The notes: generated from the letters alone by a model not told the origin. A stretch of DNA of 43,581 nt from Candidatus Vecturithrix granuli (GCA_000739535.1 DF820465.1:203342-246922); one strand, 5' to 3'; counted from the first letter of the stretch, positions 23,837 to 32,768 are shown. Program-made: numbers and translations.

Positions 23837-25231
23837 CTAGTTTGTAATGGATTTTTCCAGGATATTCCGAATCACGGACGCGGCTTTTTCCGGGACAAAG
23901 GGTTTTTTGATAAAGATTTTCACGCCGAGTTTAAACACTTCTTCCCGGACTTCTTGCACATCAATCCCGCTAATCACGATAATATTGACGTGGGGATCCA
24001 TCTGGCGGATTTGTTGAATGGCATCTACTCCGCTCAACCCTGGCATGGATAAATCCATCGTCATAAAATTGGGGCGCAATCTGGCAAACATATCAATCGC
24101 TTCCTGACCGGTGGTCGCTTCTCCGAGCGATTCAGCCTGCAAAATTTCCAGAGTTCGATTCAAAAAATTCCGCACGACCACGGAATCATCAGCCATTAAA
24201 AACCGTAAGCGCGAGAGATCGCCTTCGAAACTCACATTATCTTTATAATAAATCCCTTCTTTTTCAAAAAAGCCGACATCTTTTTTTGTGCCTTTTTCTA
24301 ACAGCACCAGCGCCGGATCTACCTCTCGCAAGAGATCTGTTCGATATAATTGATTTTCTGAAAACTTCAATGCCACGCGCCCATTTTCATAAAGAAAATC
24401 TCGAAAACTCAAGACCCCGATGCGAAAGAGAGAATCCATGATCATGGAATAAGTATTTTTCCTCATGATCGACTGCATGTCCTCAGGACTGCGCTGGAAA
24501 AACTCTGACAGAAGAGCTGCAGCTTCTTCAAAATAGAGCTCGAGCATAAGGGTAGCCTTTTGCAGTACTTTGAGAATCATGATTAATTTTTCAGGTTCAC
24601 GATCAATCGTTTCATCAGGCGCGATCAAGCAGCTTTGATTGATAAGCCAATTCACATTCCCTTCAATGTGCGGGATTTCGGAACGAGTTCCTGAAAAGAA
24701 AAATTCTCCGCCATAGTGTTGAGCTTCAGTGGTCCAGGGTTCCCAACAGGCGATGGCATCGAGTTTTTTCTCGCGGAAGGCGGCTAATTGATCTGAGGGG
24801 AGCAAATTGATAAAATAGACCTGATCTAAATCGACATGACAGTCTTTGGCCATGTTGGTGAGCGCAATAAAGACCGCCGCGCCTTTAGCTATACCGATCC
24901 GCTTTCCTTCTAAATCCTGCGGCGTATGAATGCCGCTGGCGCGATGAATCACCACCTGTTGCGTTCCGGCAATATCAGCCAGAGGCGCCAGGATTTTCGT
25001 ACTCACTCCCTTATCGTGCAAAAGAATGGAAGTAATAGGCGTTTGGGTAAAGGCGAAGGGTTTCTGTTCTGCGTGAAGGACATCTTGCGGCATAGTCGTC
25101 CCGGATTCAGCAAAGCGACACACGACATCGAGTCCGGCCTCTTTTGCGAAGAGATCGAGTTTGATAGCCAACGCAAGTTGGGCTGAAATATTTGGATCGT
25201 TGACGCCCCATATTTCAAGTTTTTTAGACAT
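23837..25231 (-). CDS. NMT1/SsuA-like substrate-binding domain fused to a response-regulator receiver
   Basis: A 464-residue protein with an ABC-transporter type substrate-binding domain (about residues 1-300) and a CheY-like receiver (about 340-460). The binding part has the nitrate/sulfonate/thiamine-precursor (SsuA/NMT1) pattern: SGTTMPQDVLHAEQKPFAF, HTPQDLEGKRIGIAKGAA, and LDAIACWEPWTTEA. It has no signal peptide or lipobox, so it should be cytoplasmic. The receiver has D348-D349, phospho-acceptor D393 in MDLSMPG, S421 in VISG and K443 in KKPF, a complete site. No kinase gene adjoins it. A known SBP is a periplasmic protein, so the domain pairing is odd. Probably a one-protein ligand sensor feeding a phosphorelay; output unknown. 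Confidence 0.85.
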   Translation of the reverse strand: MSKKLEIWGVNDPNISAQLALAIKLDLFAKEAGLDVVCRFAESGTTMPQDVLHAEQKPFAFTQTPITSILLHDKGVSTKILAPLADIAGTQQVVIHRASGIHTPQDLEGKRIGIAKGAAVFIALTNMAKDCHVDLDQVYFINLLPSDQLAAFREKKLDAIACWEPWTTEAQHYGGEFFFSGTRSEIPHIEGNVNWLINQSCLIAPDETIDREPEKLIMILKVLQKATLMLELYFEEAAALLSEFFQRSPEDMQSIMRKNTYSMIMDSLFRIGVLSFRDFLYENGRVALKFSENQLYRTDLLREVDPALVLLEKGTKKDVGFFEKEGIYYKDNVSFEGDLSRLRFLMADDSVVVRNFLNRTLEILQAESLGEATTGQEAIDMFARLRPNFMTMDLSMPGLSGVDAIQQIRQMDPHVNIIVISGIDVQEVREEVFKLGVKIFIKKPFVPEKAASVIRNILEKSITN

Positions 25232-25329
25232 AATATTGCAGATAATCCTTGAGAGGCCATTCCTGACAGGATATGCTCTCAGTAAGCTATATCAGAGATT
25301 ATCCCCTTCTATGATCCACCAAAAAATAA

Positions 25330-25377
25330 AATGTTGAATGTTGGATGTTGAAACTTCCGCATTCAACATTCAACATT
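25330..25377. repeat. AATGTTGAATGTTG inverted repeat
   Basis: AATGTTGAATGTTG (25330-25343) is exactly complementary to CAACATTCAACATT (25364-25377). It lies between the start of the SBP-receiver gene and the end of the GNAT-NUDIX gene, both on the minus strand, so it may end the latter transcript. This word is a widespread dispersed repeat. Confidence 0.65.
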
Positions 25378-25383
25378 ATTAAC

Positions 25384-26490
25384 TCAATCATACGCGGTCG
25401 ATCGGAATTGATCCTGCAAGTGCGCCTGAATTTCCTGGAGATGTCGTTGATTCGTTCGCTGTTGCGAAAGCGGCGGAAGGTTATCAAAAGCAAAAAAGCC
25501 GACATCCAGGGTTTCATGACTGGTTCGCGCTTCACCTCCCGTAATCTCGCACAAAAAAATCAACTTATAGGCATGATAGAAGGAAAGCGGCGTCCCTGCC
25601 CGGTTACAATCAAATACCGCCAGCAGTTTGTGCACGACAACCTGAAACCCGCTTTCTTCCCAGACTTCACGCACCGCCACTTCTGACGGAAAATCCCCAA
25701 CATCCGCCCATCCGCCTGGCATACTCCAACGTTGATCCGAACGTTCCTGAATTAATAAGATTTTCCCATCGCGGATAACCGCGCCGCGTACATCCACTTT
25801 AGGCGTGGCATAGCCCGGCTGCAGCGCAAAATTTTCAAGAATCTGTTCCGTCTTCAACCGCGTATGCTGCTCAACAATTTCTGCGGCGATTTCTCCTAAA
25901 CGTTGATAGCGTTCTCGATCATATTCAGACAGACAATAGGTCAATCCGGTTTGACTCAGTGCTTGAATTTCTCTGGCCCAGACAAGCCAGGGAGGAATAT
26001 TTTTTAATATACGAGCCTGCTCAGAAAGCTCTAATTCCATATAGACAGCTCCTTCCAGAGGATTATGATAATACGGGGGAATTTCTCGAAATCCAAAAGA
26101 GGCATATAACTGCCGAGCCGCTATCATCGAGGCTAATGTATCTAAACGTAAACACGAATATCCCGCTATTCGAGCTTTTTCAATCACGCATTCTAACAAC
26201 TGTCTGGCAAGTCCCTGACGGCGACAGGCGGGCACCACATACATCCGTTTGACCTCGCCAATGCCCTGGTCAATTTTACGTAGAGCGATACATCCGGCAG
26301 GTTTTCCCTCAGAATAGGCCAATAGCAGCAAACCATCCGGCCGAGTATATACACCGGGTAAGGTTGCTAATTCTTGCTCAAATCCTTGAAAACTCAGGTC
26401 AACACTCAACCAGTTTGCATATTCACGAAACAGATTTCGAATGTGATCAATATCTTGTGCGCTATGGACTTCTTGAATAGTATATGTCAT
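25384..26490 (-). CDS. GNAT acetyltransferase fused to a NUDIX hydrolase
   Basis: A 368-residue bifunctional protein. Residues 1-155 form a GNAT domain with the acetyl-CoA loop R90-R91-Q92-G93-L94-A95 and the C-terminal strand ASFGFREIPPYYHNPLEGAVYMEL. Residues about 160-220 resemble the NUDIX N-terminal helical extension (PPWLVWAREIQALSQTGLTY). Residues 230-360 form the NUDIX fold with the box G260 to F282: the catalytic R274-E275-x-x-E278-E279 is intact and the first Glu of the consensus is Asp266. The NUDIX part resembles ADP-ribose pyrophosphatase-like enzymes with this N-terminal piece. ATG 26490 has a GGAGGAGGGG ribosome site. The two activities may act on one class of substrate, but this is open. 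Confidence 0.9.
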   Translation of the reverse strand: MTYTIQEVHSAQDIDHIRNLFREYANWLSVDLSFQGFEQELATLPGVYTRPDGLLLLAYSEGKPAGCIALRKIDQGIGEVKRMYVVPACRRQGLARQLLECVIEKARIAGYSCLRLDTLASMIAARQLYASFGFREIPPYYHNPLEGAVYMELELSEQARILKNIPPWLVWAREIQALSQTGLTYCLSEYDRERYQRLGEIAAEIVEQHTRLKTEQILENFALQPGYATPKVDVRGAVIRDGKILLIQERSDQRWSMPGGWADVGDFPSEVAVREVWEESGFQVVVHKLLAVFDCNRAGTPLSFYHAYKLIFLCEITGGEARTSHETLDVGFFAFDNLPPLSQQRTNQRHLQEIQAHLQDQFRSTAYD

Positions 26491-26699
26491 TTTTTTAACC
26501 CCTCCTCCCATAGACATTCTTCACGATCCCCTCGAATTGTAAAGAAATAATCTCTTATAAAGAAAAAAAACCTCCTCAAAACAAAAAAGTATTTACAAAA
26601 CTCCAGGGATAAAATAATGTTCTATTTTAAGGAAAAGGACATGCTGAGGAAATCTTTCTGATCCTCCATGCTAACCATATCAGCCCTAAAGGAACGAAT

Positions 26700-27572
26700 A
26701 TGAAACAAGAAATTCTGCATGACATGCTTAAAATAAGTCTGGAATTACAAGATAAAATATTGCAGTATGATCAAGATCTTCCTACTGATTGGTATCAACA
26801 GATCGATCTGTTATCCCAACTTGTCCAGGTCTTTGGCGATGATGCGGAGTTACTTTCGCTCTATGCCTTTATGCTGGAACAACAGCATCAAGACATGCAA
26901 ATTGTTGAGCAGTATTATCTGAAAGCCATCGAAACAAATCCAGCTCATGCCCTCAGTTTAAGCCGTTACGCTCGTTTTTTGGATTTTGTCAAAAAAGAGT
27001 ATGATCAGGCCGAATACTATTATCAACAGGCCGTTGACGCCGATCCGCACGATGCGGAAACCCTGAACCGTTATGCGGTCTTTCTGTATTATATTCGTGA
27101 AAATCCCGATCAAGCTGAACAGTATTATCAGCGCGCTCTAAAAGTCGCGCCGACTCATGCTGGAATTTTAACAAGCTACGCCTCATTTTTGGCCTTGATT
27201 CGCGGCGATCATCAGCAAGCTTCTCAATATTACCAACGGGCGTTGGCATCGAATCCGCACCATGCGGGTATTTTAGGCAGTTACGCTTACTATTTGCACC
27301 ATTTTCAAGAGAATTATGATGAGGCTGAAGCCTATTACCGTCAAGCTCTGGATATTGCGCCAGAGGATGTGGATAATTTAGGAAATTACGCCCTGTTCCT
27401 GGAAAGCGTCAGGAAAGATTATGACCTGGCCGATGAGTATTATCAGCGAGGGTTGCGGCTTGATCCGAACAATACCTTTCTCATGAGTAACTACGCCGTG
27501 TTTTTAGATTACATCAAAAAAGACGCGGATCGCGCCGACATCTTTTACAAACGCCTGCGGACAGTGAATTAA
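26700..27572 (+). CDS. TPR protein with 35-residue repeats
   Basis: A 290-residue cytoplasmic protein with no signal peptide. After an N-terminal helical cap (1-55), six to seven repeats of exactly 35 residues follow, each with YA-x-FL, a polar linker, D-x-A-x-x-YY-x-x-AL and P-x-x-A/D. Examples are YARFLDFVKKEYDQAEYYY and YAVFLYYIRENPDQAEQYY. This is a TPR variant one residue longer than the canonical 34, a spacing I associate with proteins of cyanobacteria and related environmental bacteria. AAAGGAACGAAT precedes ATG 26700. It is followed by a palindromic repeat and then a two-component pair. The role is most likely a protein-binding scaffold. Confidence 0.85.
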   Translation: MKQEILHDMLKISLELQDKILQYDQDLPTDWYQQIDLLSQLVQVFGDDAELLSLYAFMLEQQHQDMQIVEQYYLKAIETNPAHALSLSRYARFLDFVKKEYDQAEYYYQQAVDADPHDAETLNRYAVFLYYIRENPDQAEQYYQRALKVAPTHAGILTSYASFLALIRGDHQQASQYYQRALASNPHHAGILGSYAYYLHHFQENYDEAEAYYRQALDIAPEDVDNLGNYALFLESVRKDYDLADEYYQRGLRLDPNNTFLMSNYAVFLDYIKKDADRADIFYKRLRTVN

Positions 27573-27583
27573 TCCGGTACCAC

Positions 27584-27637
27584 GTTCGTAGTAGCCGCTT
27601 CAGCGGCATTTCAAACGCTGAAGCGTTTACTCCGAAC
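27584..27637. repeat. GTAGTA cloverleaf palindrome, second copy
   Basis: GTTCGTAGTA (27584-27593) pairs with TACTCCGAAC (27628-27637) with one mismatch, and encloses GCCGCTTCAGCGGC and AAACGCTGAAGCGTTT hairpins. The inner and outer sequences closely match 23754-23816. It separates the TPR gene from the two-component operon. Confidence 0.75.
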
Positions 27638-27680
27638 AGTGTTGCTTCAGAAATGTATTTTGTAGAGAAAAAACCACGTT

Positions 27681-28361
27681 ATGAGAATACTGCTGGTGGA
27701 AGATGATAAAAAATTGGCTGGCTATCTTCAAAAGGGTCTTGTTGAAGAACAATATGCCGTTGATGTGTATCACGATGGCCTGAGCGGGTTGTACTGGGCC
27801 AGAGAATTCCAGTACGATTTGATCATTTTAGACATTATGCTGCCGGGCAAGGATGGGATGGCTGTCTGTCAGGAACTGCGAGAAAGGAACATCCTGACGC
27901 CGGTGATTATGCTCACGGCCAGAGATTCGGTGCAAGATAAAATCAAGGGATTGAACATCGGGGCTGATGACTATCTGGCAAAGCCTTTTTCCTTTGATGA
28001 GCTATTAGCCAGAATTCGCGCCTTACTCAGAAGGACACAATCGTATAAAGGACAGACCCTCAAGGTGGCCGACTTAGAACTCGATCCGGTCTCGCATCAA
28101 GTTACCCGCGCAGGAAAAGAAATTACCCTGACCGGCAAAGAATACGCACTTCTCGAATATTTAATGCGAAGTAAAGGGCGCGTCGTCACAGAAACCAATA
28201 TTATCGATCACGTGTGGGACATGCAGTCAGAACCGTTTACCAATGTGGTCAGTGTGTATATCCACTATCTGCGCAACAAGGTTGAGAAAGGATTTGGAAA
28301 AAAGCTGATTCATACGGTACGTACTCTCGGCTATGTCATGAAAGAGGATGACGATGATTAA
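27681..28361 (+). CDS. OmpR/PhoB-family response regulator
   Basis: A 226-residue transcription regulator. The receiver domain has D8-D9, phospho-acceptor D51 in LIILDIMLPG, T79 in MLTARD and K101 in AKPFSF. The C-terminal winged-helix domain (about 128-222) has DLELDPVSHQVTRAGKEITL, LTGKEYALLEYLMRSKGRV and a RNKVEKGFGKKLIHTVRTLGYV end typical of OmpR. It is closest in style to the CusR/CzcR/MprA set, but the signal is unknown. The last codons overlap the kinase start by 8 bases, so translation is coupled. It is the first gene of the pair. Confidence 0.94.
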   Translation: MRILLVEDDKKLAGYLQKGLVEEQYAVDVYHDGLSGLYWAREFQYDLIILDIMLPGKDGMAVCQELRERNILTPVIMLTARDSVQDKIKGLNIGADDYLAKPFSFDELLARIRALLRRTQSYKGQTLKVADLELDPVSHQVTRAGKEITLTGKEYALLEYLMRSKGRVVTETNIIDHVWDMQSEPFTNVVSVYIHYLRNKVEKGFGKKLIHTVRTLGYVMKEDDDD

Positions 28362-29817
28362 ATCTGTCCGTCTGCAATTAACGCTCTGGTATATTGGTTC
28401 GATTAGTCTTTTAATAGTGATATTCGGAGGAATTGCCTTTTTCAGTTTCAAGTCCATTCTGATGAGCAATCTGGATCAGATGCTGTATAACGGCGGCAAA
28501 ATTTTAGAAGCCTCGTTAGCTGAATATACCTTAAAACATGAGCATGATCCCCGCAGTTTGTATGAACCAACGGAACAAGGGGATGAATTTTTTGTTGATG
28601 AAATTGATGAAGAAATTCAGGAAATCTTCTACATCAATGTGGCCTATATTCAACTGCTCGCCGTTCCATTTACCTATGAACCAGAACCGTTCTTGATTGT
28701 GAAATCGGCAACCCTGGAAGAGCGCAGACTGCCATTTTCGCAACAAGCCTATCAAGCGCTTCAAGATTCGCCCTATTGGGCTGAAACCATCACAAACCTC
28801 TTTGCCTTTCCGTTGCGCGTGTTGAACCTGCAAGTGCATGATATGGAAGGACGCCCCTACATTTTACAATTAGGGATGTCCTTGCAAGACATTCAAACCA
28901 CATTACGAAAGTTGTTGTCCGTTTTTGGCTTGCTCTTTCCGATTTTACTGACGGCGCTTTCTGTGCTGGGATCTGTGTTTATGAAACGCGCTTTTTCGCC
29001 GGTCAAACGTATGGTTGAACTCACAAAGCGGATTACGGCGGAAGATTTGTCACACAAACTTGATCCGATTGAAAGCCGCGATGAAATCGGGGAATTAGCC
29101 GTTACCTTAAATGACATGATCGCTCGCCTGGAACGTTCATTCAAACAGATCGCCCAATTTTCCGGAGACGTGGCGCATGAGTTGAAAACCCCATTAGCGG
29201 AGCTGAAATGTAATGCTGAAGTAGCTTTGCGGCGCGACCGCCCGCCAGAACAGTATCGTACGGCGTTACAGGATGTGATTGATGACGTTGGACGCCTCCA
29301 GCACATTATCGAAGATCTACGCTTGCTTGCCAGAATGGACGCGCACACATTCCCGTTAACTTTCAGCCCTGTTGCTCTAAACGACGTATTTCTTGAAGTG
29401 TTTGAAACGCTGCATCCGCTTGCGACTCAGAAGCATCTGGCGGTCCACTTTGAAGAGATTGAGGCCGTGAATATTCAAGGAGAACGGGGATTGCTCACTC
29501 GCGTCATTAGCAATTTACTGTTGAACGCGATCCAATATACGCCGGAAGGTGGAGAGATCAGCTTTTCATTATATCGAGATGATGGACATGCGGTGTTCGC
29601 CATTGCCGATACCGGCATCGGGATTCCTGAAGAAGCATTGCCTGCTATTTTCGACCGGTTTTATCGCGTGGAACAATCTCGCTCTCATGATACTGGCGGT
29701 TCCGGCCTGGGATTGTCCATTGTGCAAAAAATCGTTGAGATGCACCATGGCAGCATTGCTGTATCTAGTATTATAGGCAAAGGGACAAGCTTCCGTGTCA
29801 GTCTGCCCTGCCAATAA
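28354..29817 (+). CDS. Membrane sensor histidine kinase
   Basis: A 487-residue inner-membrane kinase partner of the OmpR-type regulator. TM1 is about residues 9-31 and TM2 about 186-209, with a roughly 155-residue periplasmic sensor that is acidic and of no known family. A HAMP linker follows (about 210-262). The phospho-acceptor H275 is in DVAHELKTPLAELK. The ATP-binding part has SNLLLNAIQYTPEGG (N box), DTGIGIP (G1), FDRFYRVEQSR (F box) and GGSGLGLSI (G2). I chose ATG 28354, preceded by AGAGGATGACG, over the in-frame ATG 28348. The HAMP-HisKA pattern is close to the heavy-metal sensor (CusS) type. No target gene is evident downstream. Confidence 0.94.
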   Translation: MIKSVRLQLTLWYIGSISLLIVIFGGIAFFSFKSILMSNLDQMLYNGGKILEASLAEYTLKHEHDPRSLYEPTEQGDEFFVDEIDEEIQEIFYINVAYIQLLAVPFTYEPEPFLIVKSATLEERRLPFSQQAYQALQDSPYWAETITNLFAFPLRVLNLQVHDMEGRPYILQLGMSLQDIQTTLRKLLSVFGLLFPILLTALSVLGSVFMKRAFSPVKRMVELTKRITAEDLSHKLDPIESRDEIGELAVTLNDMIARLERSFKQIAQFSGDVAHELKTPLAELKCNAEVALRRDRPPEQYRTALQDVIDDVGRLQHIIEDLRLLARMDAHTFPLTFSPVALNDVFLEVFETLHPLATQKHLAVHFEEIEAVNIQGERGLLTRVISNLLLNAIQYTPEGGEISFSLYRDDGHAVFAIADTGIGIPEEALPAIFDRFYRVEQSRSHDTGGSGLGLSIVQKIVEMHHGSIAVSSIIGKGTSFRVSLPCQ

Positions 29818-30080
29818 CTACAAGAATGAAGAATACACAAGAATTTTGGGGCTTTTGCTGAATAGCGACGGTTTTCATCAAATTTTGAAGATCTCGTTAA
29901 CATTATCGGGTTTTCATTTTGTGCGCATATCACTTCGTTATATTCGTGATATGCAATGACTCCTGTTTCCTCTTCCACCCTCGTTTCCCCCAAAATTAGA
30001 ACATTTTAATCTTCTTCTAATTAGGATTTAAGAAACGCTCTGTATCCTGGCACCCGTCGTAGATAAACAACCGCTCTTAG

Positions 30081-30114
30081 AGAAACCGGGTTTTTTCGAA
30101 AAAACCCGGTTTCT
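30081..30114. terminator. AGAAACCGGG-type perfect hairpin
   Basis: AGAAACCGGGTTTTTT (30081-30096) pairs with 30099-30114 over a two-base CG centre, a 16-base perfect stem with T and A runs. It lies between the kinase and the metallophosphoesterase. The gap 29818-30158 (341 bases) otherwise contains no gene and no clear promoter. Confidence 0.7.
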
Positions 30115-30158
30115 TACACGCACGAATGAAAATTTCTTTTACATGGGAGAAATTCAAC

Positions 30159-31037
30159 ATGGATATTATGAAGATATTTCGCAAGTTGTCTGCAACGATT
30201 CTTTTTTTGCTGCTTTCCGCCACGCTGGTCGGTTGTCAAAATGATCATATTTTCCGGTATGGAGCAACGAGGCCCAATCTCTTTGGCGATTCCTTTCTGG
30301 TGGTGGGCGATAGTCGCTCCGGCGACAATATTTACCAGGAGATCGTGAGATCTATTAGCTCATCACTCTCTTATGCCGACTGTTTGATTCATGTAGGGGA
30401 TATGATAGAAAAACCTGGCAGTCAGGCGCGATGGGAGAAGTTTCTCAACATGACCACCCCGATCAGCCAGGGAATGCCCTGGTATGCAGTGGTTGGGAAT
30501 CATGATGTCGGCTCAATTTCATCGCAGGAAATGTACCAGAGTGTGATGGATTCCCCGTCAGATCAACTCTATTATAGTTTTAATCTGATAAATAGCCATT
30601 TTATCATCCTGGATACTGAGATTCCCGGTCAGGAAGGCGGCATTGTTGGTGAACAGTTAACCTGGCTCAGGCAGGATTTACAATCCTATGCCTCATCTGC
30701 CCAGTATCTCTTTGTCTTCATGCACCGTCCGGTATTTCCGCAAGGACATTATCGCAGCCATGACCTGGCCAATGCCCAGGAACTCCATCAATTATTCATG
30801 CAATATGGCGTTGATGCCGTCTTTGCAGGTCATGAACATCAATACTACCTGTATCAAAAAGACGCCATCGCTTACATTGTGACAGGCGGAGGCGGCGCGC
30901 CCATCTATGACGGCGGCCTGGGGGAAAGCTATCATCACTTTCTGCTGATCGAACTGCTCCCATCGGAAACCATCAATATTCACGTGTTGGATGTGCATGG
31001 GAACATCATCAAAACAGAAGTCGTGACAACAAGATAG
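30159..31037 (+). CDS. Metallophosphoesterase lipoprotein
   Basis: A 292-residue calcineurin-type phosphoesterase. The signal MDIMKIFRKL with a hydrophobic core ends in a lipobox LVGC (Cys at about residue 26), so the protein is probably anchored in the envelope. The metal motifs are VVGDSRSGDN (D-x-R replaces the usual D-x-H), HVGDMIEKPG, VVGNHDVG, FMHRPVFPQ and AGHEHQYY. It hydrolyses phosphomonoesters or diesters; the substrate is not known. ATG 30159 has a GGGAGA upstream, preferable to the in-frame ATG 30126. The ArnT-like gene starts 10 bases after, which suggests a shared envelope role, such as handling undecaprenyl phosphate or lipid-linked substrates. Confidence 0.88.
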   Translation: MDIMKIFRKLSATILFLLLSATLVGCQNDHIFRYGATRPNLFGDSFLVVGDSRSGDNIYQEIVRSISSSLSYADCLIHVGDMIEKPGSQARWEKFLNMTTPISQGMPWYAVVGNHDVGSISSQEMYQSVMDSPSDQLYYSFNLINSHFIILDTEIPGQEGGIVGEQLTWLRQDLQSYASSAQYLFVFMHRPVFPQGHYRSHDLANAQELHQLFMQYGVDAVFAGHEHQYYLYQKDAIAYIVTGGGGAPIYDGGLGESYHHFLLIELLPSETINIHVLDVHGNIIKTEVVTTR

Positions 31038-31047
31038 GAAAGCGAAT

Positions 31048-32646
31048 ATGAAGAAACATCTCATGAATATAGGTCTGCTTGTGGTCATCGCGCTTCCGTT
31101 ATTCTTTTTGACGCCCTTTACAAGGGAACTCTGGCTGCCGGATGAGCCGCGTTATGCTGAAATTGCGATGGAGATGGCAGACGCCGGAAATTGGATCATT
31201 CCACGTTTCCATGGCGAACTTTATACTGAAAAGCCCCCCTTGTATTTCTGGCTTTTAGCAGGAAGTGCAGAATTATTCGGCAATTGGCGACCCTTTGCTC
31301 TGATCTTTCCGGCTGCCCTTTCCGCGCTTGGCGTCATCATCGTCATCTATGCGTTTGCCGCATTCCTCTTCGACCGGAAGGTCGGGTTGCTGAGCGCGCT
31401 GATGCTGATGACCAGCGTTCTGTTTCTTGGAGTCGGGCAATTTGTGCGCATGGATATGTTTTTGCTGCTCTGCTTCAGCGTCTCCCTGCTCAGCTTCTAT
31501 CGTTTGCATGTCCGCACGACATCGTATGACGTTGTGTATGCCTTGCTGTTCTTTGTGGCGGCGGCTCTGGCAACGCTCACTAAAGGGCCTATTGGCGTCG
31601 GTTTACCGGGATTAATTATTCTGATTTTTCTGTTCTGGACTCGAAATTTCAGCGTTCTCAGAAAAATACGACTCTTCTGGGGCAATCTCGTGTACCTGGC
31701 GATTGTCCTGGCCTGGTTTGTCCCGGCCATCCGTCAGGAGGGATGGGACTATGCCTATCTCATCATCATCAAACAAAATCTTGGGCGTGTCTATGGTTCC
31801 TTCAGCCATGCCCGCCCCTGGTATTTTTATCTGCATACTCTGCCCTGGATTACGCTCCCCTGGTTTCCGTTTTTGGTGAGTGCGATGATCCACGCCTGGC
31901 GAACCCCCACCACCTCTTGCGAACATGACGCAAGCAGGTTTTTATGGATCTGGTGGGGGACAACTTTTGTGTTTTTCTCATTGGTCAGCGGCAAATTAGA
32001 AATCTACCTCTTGCCCTTGCTGCCGCCAACAGCGATCCTGACTGCCCATTTTTGGCTCTCTTTGAGTACGCCATCAAACACATTAGGAAAGCTTTCTCAA
32101 CGATTGACTCTTCCGGCCTATATCCTGGCCGGAAGTTTCCTGATCGCCTCGATTGTTTTCATTCTGCAAGGCGAAAGTGCGACGTATTGGGGCGGGATAT
32201 TGCTGCTGGAAGCGATTGGCGGCCTGCTCATCTATGCTGCCGTGAAATCGTCTCCCCGACTTCTCTTTGCAATTGTGTGGAGCATCACGCCGCTTATTTT
32301 ACTCTATGGGGCGATCACTGTTGTTCCGGTGCTGAACCGGCAATTGTCACTCCAACCAGTGATACAGGATCTCAAGCGGATGAACCATGGAGAAGAGTCG
32401 CTCGCCCTATGGGAGTTTTATTATCCGATCCAATACTATATACCCTTTCGTGTTCCTGTGTTAAGGACTCACGAAGAAAAACTTGCGTTTTTTTCCTCGC
32501 CCACCCCGGTCTATTGCCTGACAAGAGACAAATATCTGGATCCCATCCGGCAGGAATTGAAGAGACCGATCTATGTCCTTGACACATATCGCCTTGAACA
32601 TAAAAGTTTTCTGCTGGTGTCACAATTTCCGGGAGAAAAAAATTGA
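31048..32646 (+). CDS. ArnT/PMT-like lipid-linked glycosyltransferase (GT39/83 type)
   Basis: A 532-residue polytopic inner-membrane protein. The N-terminal periplasmic loop has the ArnT/PMT motif ELWLPDEPRYAEIAMEM with the essential Asp, followed by KPPLYFWLLAGSAELFG. Around 12 membrane segments follow with ATLTKGPIG and HARPWYFYL as further family marks. The C-terminal part is a small periplasmic domain. These enzymes move a sugar from a polyprenyl-phosphate donor to lipid A, protein or another envelope acceptor. Its partner gene upstream is the metallophosphoesterase and a GAAACC-type hairpin follows. TAGGAAAG precedes ATG 31048. The sugar and acceptor cannot be told from sequence. Confidence 0.9.
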   Translation: MKKHLMNIGLLVVIALPLFFLTPFTRELWLPDEPRYAEIAMEMADAGNWIIPRFHGELYTEKPPLYFWLLAGSAELFGNWRPFALIFPAALSALGVIIVIYAFAAFLFDRKVGLLSALMLMTSVLFLGVGQFVRMDMFLLLCFSVSLLSFYRLHVRTTSYDVVYALLFFVAAALATLTKGPIGVGLPGLIILIFLFWTRNFSVLRKIRLFWGNLVYLAIVLAWFVPAIRQEGWDYAYLIIIKQNLGRVYGSFSHARPWYFYLHTLPWITLPWFPFLVSAMIHAWRTPTTSCEHDASRFLWIWWGTTFVFFSLVSGKLEIYLLPLLPPTAILTAHFWLSLSTPSNTLGKLSQRLTLPAYILAGSFLIASIVFILQGESATYWGGILLLEAIGGLLIYAAVKSSPRLLFAIVWSITPLILLYGAITVVPVLNRQLSLQPVIQDLKRMNHGEESLALWEFYYPIQYYIPFRVPVLRTHEEKLAFFSSPTPVYCLTRDKYLDPIRQELKRPIYVLDTYRLEHKSFLLVSQFPGEKN

Positions 32647-32709
32647 CTTGACGGGTCGTGTAATGAAATTTAAGCAGTAAGGAAAGTGTAAAAAATAAGT
32701 TCTCAGTGA

Positions 32710-32741
32710 GAAACCAGGTTTTTTCAGGAAAACCTGGTTTC
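32710..32741. terminator. GAAACCAGG-type hairpin after the ArnT-like gene
   Basis: GAAACCAGGTTTT (32710-32722) pairs perfectly with 32729-32741 over a 6-base loop, 64 bases after the glycosyltransferase. It fits transcription termination and belongs to the same family as 12214. Confidence 0.65.
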
Positions 32742-32768
32742 TTCGGGTTCCAAAATTGAAAGTTATTT

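Noticed and set aside
27681-29817. Assigning the two-component pair to copper or other metal sensing
   Set aside because: General similarity to CusRS style is not enough; the periplasmic sensor has no recognised metal motif and no efflux genes adjoin.
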